NCBI GenBank assembly: GCA_934047225.1
Contig: OW203993.1
Location: forward strand, 24,442,069-24,506,068
DNA length: 64,000 nt
Source of the DNA: Ypsolopha sequella
Lineage: Eukaryota > Arthropoda > Insecta > Lepidoptera > Ypsolophidae
Direction: 5' to 3'
This document shows, one piece after another, positions 11,301 to 23,300 of this stretch. A program made the position numbers and the translations under genes. Under the pieces are notes generated by a model, which ran no database searches, was not told the DNA's origin, and was given only the letters and a program-made list of their open reading frames with translations. Each line of letters begins with the position of its first letter. Positions within the stretch are counted from its first letter, which is position 1.

Positions 11301-14300
11301 ATGGAGTCGGTCATTATGTCCGCGTACACTGTAACCATTTCGTAACAGGGTGCGTGTTGAACAGAACACGCATGTCATTCATGGACTCGATTCAATAGCC
11401 AAATAGAAATACGAAAATAAACAATCTTTAAACATTCTAATGAGAAAATCTTCAGTTTCTGCTGAGCCTGTTGCTAATTTATTCAGCTAGACGCCTTTTG
11501 ACACAACAAAACACCAAATTCTATGCGTTAAATATCAAATTGGGCTGTCAAAAGGTGTTAAATGCCGTGAGAACATGTCTTTTTACAACACCACTTACAC
11601 TTTTAAGCCCTGGAAAATCTCAGCTAATTCTTTCTAGTAATATTTGCAATGTCATCTATATAGTGAGCTACGAAAATAATTATAAATTATGAAAAAATAA
11701 CATACCAGGCGGTGGAGTGCATACAGGTGCATAGAACTTTTTGCTAGAAAAACAACGAGAAGGTCAAGTTTGGCAATGAAGAAAAATTAAAATTAAAATA
11801 CCACTTACCTTATATACCCTAGCGTCATACAAATAATTATTTTTAAGTGATATTAATTTTTTTTTCATATTTCTTTATTGTAAATCTTGGCCTTCTCCTT
11901 AGTTACATTTAAAGATAGTACCTACTCTTTTTACACTCAGTGGGGTGCATAGAACTTTTTGCTAGAAAAACAACGAGAAGGTCAAGTTGGGCAATAAAGA
12001 AAAATTTAAATTAAAATACCACTTACCTTATCTACCCTAGCGTCATACAAATAATTATTTTTTAAGTGATATAAATTTTTTTTTCATATTTCTTTATTGT
12101 CAATCTTGGCCTTCTCCTTGCTTTTCCTGCAAAAAGTTCTATGCACACTACTGATATCAGGTGTAAAAAGAGTACTATCTTTAAATGTAACTACATATTC
12201 TACATATTGACTTGACTGATGACGGCCCACTAAGGGCCGAAATATATTTCAAGTTAAAAAAAATATTTTATTTATTAATTATATTTAAAGTAATATTATG
12301 TACCTATAATTGCAAATACATATTCTACGGATCATACTAAAACTCTCCGAAAGAAAAATAACAGAGGAAATAATATTTTACAAAATCTTCTCTCCATAAG
12401 TCCATACTAACTTTGACAAATGAGAACACAGACCTCTTAGCCATTAGACGTCGTAAGTAGGGCAAATCTTTTTTGCCAACACATCAGTGCAATTTCATTG
12501 ATATAAAAATGTCATTCCATACTATCCCATCTCTATTTCCTTACTTAGTACCCTCCCCGCATTGCCCTGCAATACCCCGGCAGAAAAAATTCTCACTTGT
12601 CCGTGGTTGATAAGATGTCTAATGGGTGAATGGTCTGTGAATGAGAACCTACTGAAAATGTTGTACGGGTGTTTTTTTTTTTTGTAGGTTTCTTAGTTTA
12701 GTACGTTGTTTCATTTAAAGATTTCATATCTCTTAAGTAAGTATTGGTATTTACACCTGGTATTACTATTACTGTTATCTTTAATTATTCCCAGGCAACC
12801 GCGAATTCCAACACCAATACACGTTAATGCGCCACCTCCCCACACACACTGATGAGAGGAACTTCCACTGCGACTCTTGCGGGAAGAGCTTCAGGCAACT
12901 CTCGACCTTGAGTCAGCATCGAGCCATTCATTCCGCGGAGCGACCCTACTCTTGTGAGGTAAGCTGGAGTAAATTCCAACACCAATACTCGTTAATGCGC
13001 CACCTCCCCACACACACTGATGAGAGGAACTTCCACTGCGACTCTTGCGGGAAGAGCTTCAGGCAACTCTCGACCTTGAGTCAGCATCGAGCCATTCATT
13101 CCGCGGAGCGACCCTACTCTTGTGAGGTAAGCTGGAGTAAATTCCAACACCAATACTCGTTAATGCGCCACCTCCCCACACACACTGATGAGAGGAACTT
13201 CCACTGCGACTCTTGCGGGAAGAGCTTCAGGCAACTCTCGACCTTGAGTCAGCATCGAGCCATTCATTCCGCGGAGCGACCCTACTCTTGTGAGGTAAGC
13301 TGGAGTAAATTCCAACACCAATACTCGTTAATGCGCCACCTCCCCACACACACTGATGAGAGGAACTTCCACTGCGACTCTTGCGGGAAGAGCTTCAGGC
13401 AACTCTCGACCTTGAGTCAGCATCGAGCCATTCATTCCGCGGAGCGACCCTACTCTTGTGAGGTAAGCTGGAGTAAATTCCAACACCAATACTCGTTAAT
13501 GCGCCACCTCCCCACACACACTGATGAGAGGAACTTCCACTGCGACTCTTGCGGGAAGAGCTTCAGGCAACTCTCGACCTTGAGTCAGCATCGAGCCATT
13601 CATTCCGCGGAGCGACCCTACTCTTGTGAGGTAAGCTGGAGTAAATTCCAACACCAATACTCGTTAATGCGCCACCTCCCCACACACACTGATGAGAGGA
13701 ACTTCCACTGCGACTCTTGCGGGAAGAGCTTCAGGCAACTCTCTACCTTGAGTCAGCATCGAGCCATTCATTCCGCGGAGCGACCCTACTCTTGTGAGGT
13801 AAGCTGGAGTAAATTCCAACACCAATACTCGTTAATGCGCCACCTCCCCACACACACTGATGAGAGGAACTTCCACTGCGACTCTTGCGGGAAGAGCTTC
13901 AGGCAACTCTCTACCTTGAGTCAGCATCGAGCCATACATTCCGCGGAGCGACCCTACTCTTGTGAGGTAAGCTGGAGTAAATTCCAACACCAATACTCGT
14001 TAATGCGCCACCTCCCCACACACACTGATGAGAGGAACTTCCACTGCGACTCTTGCGGGAAGAGCTTCAGGCAACTCTCTACCTTGAGTCAGCATCGAGC
14101 CATACATTCCGCGGAGCGACCCTACTCTTGTGAGGTAAGCTGGAGTAAATTCCAACACCAATACTCGTTAATGCGCCACCTCCCCACGCACACTGATGAG
14201 AGGAACTTCCACTGCGACTCTTGCGGGAAGAGCTTCAGGCAACTCTCTACCTTGAGTCAGCATCGAGCCATTCATTCCGCGGAGCGACCCTACTCTTGTG

Positions 14301-17300
14301 AGGTAAGCTGGAGTAAATTCCAACACCAATACTCGTTAATGCGCCACCTCCCCACACACACTGATGAGAGGAACTTCCACTGCGACTCTTGCGGGAAGAG
14401 CTTCAGGCAACTCTCTACCTTGAGTCAGCATCGAGCCATACATTCCGCGGAGCGACCCTACTCTTGTGAGGTAAGCTGGAGTAAATTCCAACACCAATAC
14501 TCGTTAATGCGCCACCTCCCCACACACACTGATGAGAGGAACTTCCACTGCGACTCTTGCGGGAAGAGCTTCAGGCAACTCTCTACCTTGAGTCAGCATC
14601 GAGCCATTCATTCCGCGGAGCGACCCTACTCTTGTGAGGTAAGCTGGAGTAAATTCCAACACCAATACTCGTTAATGCGCCACCTCCCCACACACACTGA
14701 TGAGAGGAACTTCCACTGCGACTCTTGCGGGAAGAGCTTCAGGCAACTCTCTACCTTGAGTCAGCATCGAGCCATACATTCCGCGGAGCGACCCTACTCT
14801 TGTGAGGTAAGCTGGAGTAAATTCCAACACCAATACTCGTTAATGCGCCACCTCTCCAGAAACATTGATGAGAGGATCTTTCACTGCGACTCTTGTGGCA
14901 AGCAAGACTCTCTCTCTCGACCTTGAGTCAACATCGAGTCATGCATTCCGCGGAGCGACCCTACTCTTGTGAGGTAAGACTTTCCCAATAAAAATGACAA
15001 AATTTATAATAATTACAATCTTTTATAAATATAAATACAAATACAAAATTATTTATTTCATTAACACAATCATTTTACAGGTTGTTGGAGCCTCCTTTTA
15101 AGTAAAATAATACCTGTAGTAGGAGACTCCGCTCTTCCATAGTGGACAGCAAACTTACGATTAGCTTATTTATTTAACTTAATTAACACAATATATGATT
15201 AGGTAATAATGTATGTGAATAAGTGAGGGATGGTGTGTATAGGTGTGACTGAGATTCCCTAGCCCAACGACCGAAGTCTTGGGATCAGTATTGAAAAGCT
15301 ACTAGGGAGGATGTGTATGTGTAATGTGTGTATGTTTGTGAGTGTGGTGTGTAATTCATGAGAGTGTGAAGGTGTGTATTTTACATTGTAAAAAGATTGT
15401 ATATGTTATAATTATCACATTTACTAGGGAAATTAATAAAAAGTAATGCAAATGCGCCTGAACAATTTTTTTCGATCCTCTTACTGATAACGAACAATAG
15501 TCTCTTTGAAGTCAATCGAAGTCAACGTATTAGAAATCCCCAAAAAACGCAAAATAAAGTTCCCAAACATTTAGTACAGGAATTTTATTTTATAATCTTA
15601 TTAAATGCGTTTTCTGGAGAGAATAGGACAGTTTTTTTTTTTTTGTGGTTTTTTCCCTTTTTCTCGGTGACTGTAAATTGTTTCCGAAATCTGTTAATGC
15701 AGAAGTAATGTTTCAAGAGGTATAAAGTTAGTCTCATAAAGTCATTTTCTTGTCGCTTGGAGCTGCCCTTAGTGTCCCATCTTAATGTGAAGTGCGAGGA
15801 CGGATGTTCAACGGTTTATTTGACACTTAAAACACCTCTAACACCAGCGAACACGAGAAATACATGTCTTCCACATAAAACCAAGAAATCCCTAAGCATT
15901 TAATTCATAATAATTGTATTAAGTAAATGTCAAAATGAGTTTTATGCCATGTAGGTACGATTAGGTACCATCATCTGTCCATAAACTCCTTCACCGTGTA
16001 AGGCCCAAACTCAACTTACAGTCTTTTAAGCTTGCTTTTAAAACTCAAACTCAAACTCAAACAGTTTATTTGCAAAAAATATTAAGATATAAAATTAAAT
16101 GAGGTACAGGCATGTTTTTACCAATACTGGCATGCAAAAATTTCGAATTATACACAGGTAGATTAAATTACATAAAGTAGTTAAAAATTATTTCATGCAT
16201 TACAATTACCTGTAGGATTCTGCAATTTATAATAATGGTGCGTTCATTACCTCAGTAGGCAGCAAATTATTTACACCGAAAATGCGAGTGAACTTATGCA
16301 TTTTCTCGAGTCGAGAAACGAGAAACAAGTTTGCTGGAATAAATAAAACTCTCCTTATCCAACATCCTTGCCCATTCCACCAGGTTTGCAGCAAGACCTT
16401 CAACCGTGTCTCAACCCTGATCTCCCATCGCAAGACGCATTCAGACAAGAAACCTTACAAGTGTCACTTCTGTCCCAAAGGATTCCACCAGAAAGGTTAC
16501 CTTCCTTTACTTTACAACTTGTTACAGATATTGTATCTCACGAAGTCCGTTTGTCTATGGTTGTAGTAGTGACGTGTACAGATAAGCGCGTTTTGTTTGT
16601 GTTGCGCGTTTTGTAACACTTTCGAGGTTACTCGAATATATATATATATTTTTTATTTCTTCCTTCATCAGGAGGATGTTGCAGGCATCACTCAATTTAG
16701 TTGTGTGATGTCTGCAACAGCGACTACTGCTGCCTTTCTGTGCTTTGTTTTTGTGTTTTTTTTTATTTTTGTGTGTATATCAGGATACTAACATAGTTTT
16801 TAAGCATAAATTGTTACTAACTCAGATATGGATTTCGGTCTGAAATAAATATTTCCTTTCTTTCTTTCTTTCTTTAAGATTCCCGAATGAAAAAGACCCT
16901 TTCGTTTCAAGTATTTGTATATATATTTATTAATTTTTCACTTTTTTTGTATTATTAATTTACTTATTACCCAAGAATAAGATCAAAATCCCTACCCTTA
17001 CTTGAAAATAATAAAAAAAAAGAAAAAACATGTATATATATACATCTTATACACATACGTACATACCACCACACACTTTTCCTCCCACAAAAACATGCAT
17101 CCGCTCCTTAAAATAAAAATATGTGCACAAAATAAATATTTAAATAAAAATTGCTCAAAAACGTGCTTATGCACGCACCACTACAACCAATGGTTTTCGT
17201 GAGTTAAAATATCTGTTACATTATGTGTTAACTCTTAGCCAAATTTGGTTACAGTAGGGTAACCGGACTCGGTGATGTGATGGATGACTGAAGTAAATAA

Positions 17301-20300
17301 GTCATCTAGATCAGAGGTTCCCAACCTTTTACCATACGCGCCTCCCCAAAATTTATTCTAAAATCATGACGCCCCCCCCCTTTACCTGTTAGTTTGCGAA
17401 CGGTGTACACATTGTTGGATTACTACGATTGTACCTACTTACCTTAACTTTTTTCCAATCTAAGTTATTTAAACAAACGATTAAAATATAAATGTGCCTG
17501 TTTTAATCAAATAACAAGTAGGTAATCAACCAACAAAAGTAAATAAAACATTATAATAAGACGCAATGTAATAACGTTAAGTAATATACAGTTTATTTTA
17601 AAGCCACCTCGCTCATTTTACGCCAACCAGTGGGGCGCGCCCCACTGGTTGGGAACTCCTGATCTAGATCATCATCATCATTGGGTGCCATCTCCAAAAT
17701 TAAGTCTTCTACCAATCTTATCTTTACCTTAGTCAGGCTTATTTAGGTCTTAAAATCTTAACCACAGGAGTTTTACTCTCTTAGGAAAAAAATAAACAAA
17801 AAGAGTTAAAATATTTTAATTCAATGTTAATATTACGTTGATGTTAACAGGGAACCTGCGAAACCATTTATTTACTCACACCAACGAGCGACCCTACCGC
17901 TGCAACGTCTGTCAGAAAGGATTCAACCAGCAGTCAAACCTCGTTTGTCACAAAAACAAGGTACGATGTCTATATTTTGTACAGTGCTACAAGGATCTGA
18001 TGCCACGTGGATGACAGTGACAGGGTGCGCAGCTGTGAAACAAGGAGTATGGTAGCGGTGTTAGTTCCAATTTTGGCCACAACCAATCCACGCGACATAA
18101 GATCCTTGTAGCACTGTATAGTATCGTACTGATTCAAAGCCTGCCTTTTGCAATGGTTTTCTGTTTATCAGTGTTTATTTTCGTATTTAATTTGTGTTTG
18201 ATATTTAAACTGAAGTTTTTTTTTCAGGCTCACCCAGACGACCCCTGCCCAAATAGTCAGAGTGTTTCTCGAGAAAGAAAAACTCCACGCATTAGATCTC
18301 CTCCCAAAACACACGTACAACCTGATTCTACTATTACAATGTTAGTAAAGTTTTTTCATAGTATTATAAATCTATCAGAATTTGTTCACTTCCCAGCAAG
18401 GATTACTTCACTACGGATAAAAACAAGAATTTTTCCCATTACATATAAAATGTCAAGTGATATCACTAACTCCCTTTTATTTCCTCCTAAACAGACCTCC
18501 TGTAGACCATTGCGAAGTTTCCTCCTCCGTTGGTCCCTACCACCCTTCCATGGAAGGTCCATCATCATCCACCTGGCCCCAACCAACCAACCCAACCCAA
18601 AGCTGGCCCCAACCTCCTAACTTGATTCAAAACTGGCCTAAACCTAGTCACAACTGGACCCAGCCACAGCACCAAATCCAAACATGGATTCAGGCACCCA
18701 AACAGCCCCAACCAAACCCAACACCAGAATGGAGTAGACCGAACTCAAATGAAGATTGGACTATTCCTAGATACATAGATGCTACTGATGTTTGGTCCAT
18801 GCCGATGACTGGAAATGGGGTCATAGTTGATCCCATAAAGACTTATCACATGGGGGTCGCTTTGGCTACTAGACAGACCCCATTTGCTTTGTTAAAACCT
18901 GACAATGGCGTGCCAGTTTTGGTCAAAGTGGTTGATACGAAGTTGCCTGGTGGGAAACAGGTAAAACAAGTATATTTTACGATAACCTTCTGCCTTTTTT
19001 ATTTGGTTAGAATTTTTGTTCAAAAGTCTTTTTCTTTTATATTTTTTTAATATTAGACCTTAATTTGGTTACATGAGGGTTATTTTCGCAAATTATAATA
19101 TTCAAGCAGATGCTGGTGCCAGCTACTGCTGAAGATTTGAGGATTGGCGGAAAACTTGTCCTCAACAATGATGGAAAGCCTAAGCCTCAGGTAATGTGAC
19201 TAAAGCTTACTCGTATTTCTTTCAGCAGAAATCACCTATTTCTATGAACTTCTCCCAAATGTTGTATTGTATTTCTTTTGTATTTTTTATCAGTCAGATT
19301 TTTTTTGCGTTGTCTGTTTCCTATTTACGGTCATCCTGTTCAATCGTATTAACTAAGCAAAAATAGTGTCTCAAATTTAAGGACACAAGTTCTCAGGTTT
19401 TCAAGTGTTCTAACTGATGGCAAAACTTTTATATCATACACCTACTTTCCACTGATGATTTTGCTGTCTCAGCTACAAGTTAAAGTGAATCTAGTGCTAC
19501 TTTATCTTCTACTGCTTTATTTAATCTCCTCAGAACCAAGTCCAAGAAAGCGACAGAGCGGTACAAATCAGAGTTCCAGTTGTCGCCACAGTGGTCCCGA
19601 AGATTCAGCCTGGGGGAAGACTTCACTTGGCTGTGGAGGAACCGCATCACGCTTACCATGCTGCGACGCATGGACCTGGTTAATAGTTTTTAAATATAAT
19701 GTGTCACCTAGCTTTTTCATGAAATCTTTCTTTGCTTTCACATGATTATTCCCGGATTTCACATTTGAGAATTTCAAGTTAGGCTGTGCTTACCTATGAA
19801 ATGCATCACTGTGATTAGCGGAGTCCTCGCCTTAGTATCGTTTAGCGAGATTTTGCTAATGTGGAAACTGTTCCAATATTTAATTTGTGTCTGAGAGTAT
19901 ATAGAGTATTTTTATCTTTTAGACTGATACAGACAGTAAATTCTAAGGAGAAGGTAATTGTTTCAACAAGTTTTTTAGTTGTCAAAATTTACTGCAGCCT
20001 GAGATTCCAAAAATGACTATAAGTATTTTATCTAACTGCTCGTATTTAATCATAAATCGTATAGATATTTTCATTATACATATAATTATCTTCGGTTTTA
20101 ATTTAAAAAAGTTATGCTCAGAGAAAAAAGCCCTATTAGAACAGCTTGCATGCCGTACCGTCACAACATATAATTATATCCCTGAAGAAGTGTCAGAGGT
20201 GCATGGACTATGACTGAGTCAACACTCATGACACCCTTCACCCTTCACACTGACGAGTTTAGTCCCATTGGGGATGAGTTGGACACAAATACACGCTCTT

Positions 20301-23300
20301 TAGGGCTTGGAAGTTTACCCTACAGTATTTCCTTTGACGTCAGCAAAAACTGTGTGCATAAAATCTGAAAATCTCATTATGGGTACTCAATCGATAAGAT
20401 TTGAATTGACGTCTCAGAATTTCGTGCTCGTCTAAAGTGGCTCCCAATTCGCCTTCGTAGGAATACTCATATCTTAAGTCTTCTATACAACGTTTTAAAC
20501 GATCCCTCCGCACCTGAATATATCTCGTCAATTCCTTACGCTGTAAGGAAAATAGCCTTCTTAGTATTCCCAAGCACAATTCTGCTGCTTATGGGAAGTC
20601 CTTTTCGGTCAAGGCTGTTCGTCTGTGGAATGATTTACCCACGAAGATACGTATATCGCCTTCATTGGCGATATTTAAAACGAATTTAAAATCACATCAT
20701 GAAGTTTCTTTAGGTTGGTAGTCTCACTTCATCACTCAGTCTATTGATATTTTTATATATAGTATGTATTAAGAGTATATTAAGTAGTTAGTATTATTAT
20801 TTTTTTTTTTTATTTATTTGTATGTATACGATATGTATGTATCAAACATAAAATATATTGTGTAAGTTTTGTTGGATAGGAGTATATTATATATTAGGCA
20901 TTATGTATATTCACTTTATTGGTTTTGATTCTTCTTTTATTTATGTATTTTGTAAATTGGTATCCCCCTCCACATTACGTAAAATAATACTTTCTTCACC
21001 ACCCAAAGGTTGGCTGGAAGAAATCGCTTTAAGTGATAAGTCCGCCCTTGTACAACATTGTGTGTTCAAAACTCTGTACTCAATTTTTTATTTGACCGTG
21101 TACAATAAAGTGTGTATTCATTCATTCATTCATTTGATTTTAAGTCGAACAGCTAGTGAATAAATGCAGGAAGCCTCGGAATATATAAATCTACTTTTAG
21201 GTCCAACAGTCGGTCCGCCACGTCTGGACACTTGCAACATTAGGGAGATGTCACATCCTCGACCGCAGGCCTTGAGACGCTTGGACCCACCTCCCCTCGT
21301 CTCCTGTCCAAACTTTATGAGCAACGAACACGGTAGAGCTGGTAAGAGTTGCAGTAATAACTTTAGTAAAATTATCATTATCATCATTATTTTCATCATC
21401 TTATTCATCATCGTTATCAATGATGTATTTTATTAACTCAAGTTTATTAGCTTTTTCGGTATTGAGTATCCAATCCAAGTAATTAATCCTTTTATATAGA
21501 AATATGATCGAGTCTTATGTTATGAAAAAAATTTACTTGCAAGAACCTTAATTGATCTTAATTGACATTATACATCAATTTACTTTTCTAATTTGTTAGG
21601 TAACTCAATACCCAGGTGTATATTTGTCATTGGTTTAATTACAGGAGGATCAAGAAGTTCATCGTACACCCTCCCTCCCCCCGCTCTCTCACCCCCTCTA
21701 GACCTCATCTCCATGGATCTGTTTGAGCCAATGGAGTGTATTCCTATGGGTTAGTTATTATTTCCGTTACCTTTTTGCATACATTTTCTATGGTGTTTAA
21801 AAAATGAGTTCTTTCCAAGCTGTCATGCGAGGTGGCCTCAGTCTTTCTCTCTGAGGCATTTCATTATAACTGAGCTGTTTGAGCTGATAATTGGCGCATT
21901 GCATCGTCAAAAAACTACACGAGATTAGGATATTCAAAGGAAACTGTCTTATACCGGACTCTGGCTACGATATTGATGGAACCCTTAAAGTTCTTGTAAA
22001 TTATAATATTATTAAAACTCGCGTGAGCTGACATACTAAATTATTATTACATACGGCTTAAACACGCACGTGTGATTATTGTTAACTATATGCCAACCGT
22101 TTCACCGATACAATTTCGGCATTATCAAGGCAAGTGTCGTTCTTAGGAACTGTCTTTCACCGTCTTCTGTCGTTTGCCGTCGTTGTCAAACGGGCACTGG
22201 ACCGATCATCGCCAATCGGCGGCTGCCAGTGCCCGTTTGACAACGACGTGTCGTCGTCCTAAGAACGACACTCGCCTTGACAATGCCGAAATTGTATCGG
22301 TGAAACGGTTGGCATATAGTCAACCACAATCACACGTGAGTGTTCAAGCCGTATGTAATAATAATTCCTGTAAATTCCTGTAACTATTGTTTTTTGCGAA
22401 TTAGGCGACTCTACAAGTCACTGTAGGTAAGAATTCTGTAAACGGTTTTTTTTCCGTCTCTTTTTTCCAAAGCAATTTTAGGTCTCTGAATACCTGCACA
22501 GATTTTACCAATCAGCTTGCAGAACATATCAGGATGAGGATCTTTTTCTTTTTTTAAATTTTTTCCACAAAGTAGATAAATCGGTAAGTTTCCACTTTTT
22601 AATTCCACATTATTCCAAAACAGGTCCACAAATAACAGCGGTAGACAACATAAACTATCCTCCTTCGTCGGACGATTCTGACATTTTCATTGGAGAGTTT
22701 GAGGTAAAAGTGTTTTATATTCCTAACGACCCCCAATTTAAAGGGTTCTTTCTAATATTCCAGATTTCTGGAAAGTCCACAACTATGATGCGAGTCAGCA
22801 ACTTTAGAGCGGGACAGAGTTTGGACAGTGTTTTTGAAGATAGGTAATTTTATTTTATTTTTTTTTTACTTTTGTTTTCTTGGAAACAGGTTCGTAAAAT
22901 TCCACCATACCTTTTTCCCAAAACGAATACACTTCAAATTATGAATAAAAGTCATATGCATAGATGGCGAGAATAAAATGGTTTGTGTAGAAGTTTTTTA
23001 AAATGCGTTCGTTACCTGTAAAATACATCATAAGTGAAATATATAGGCGTGCAAGTTTTTCTTCTTTAAGGCGCAACAGGTACACAATAGGGTGTGTCGA
23101 AATACCACATTTTTCGAATTTCTTACTGTCTTAGTGAAATTATTGTGAAAGGATCTACAATTTGTAACAGAAAGGTGTAACCATATTTGAAGAGCTTATT
23201 CAGTCAATTGTATAGAACAACTTTTACTATGGAACAAAACCTGTATCTCGAAAAAATGTTTTTACTGTTTCATCGAAAAATGCAATGCCGCTAGGCCGAA

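Larger units (their letters stand above)
10921..12794. other. Rest of intron 5: LINE 3' tail, nested MITEs, hammerhead-like motif
   Basis: From about 11165, TGAATGAATGAATAAACACTTTATTGC looks like the reversed 3' end of a LINE related to 20425-21136. Two near-identical MITE copies follow, then the hammerhead-like motif at 12207. From 12260 to the exon 6 acceptor I see nothing coding. Confidence 0.5.
16496..17850. other. Intron 7: retroelement tail and hAT MITE
   Basis: It contains a repeat with a (CTTT)n tail (16660-16876) and a hAT MITE with a perfect target duplication (17312-17661). The rest is AT-rich. Confidence 0.6.

Noticed and set aside
12827..14926. A 699-codon intronless zinc-finger gene starting at the ATG at 12827
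   Set aside because: The Met is internal to exon 6: the frame extends upstream to the acceptor at 12794, and exon 5 supplies the first half of the first finger. The end of this frame is a frameshift, not a natural stop.
16227..16448. Minus-strand protein opposite exon 7
   Set aside because: It overlaps a strongly supported plus-strand exon and its acceptor.
19480..19777. Minus- and alternate-frame proteins around exon 12
   Set aside because: They are shadows of exon 12, whose frame and phases fit the rest of the gene.
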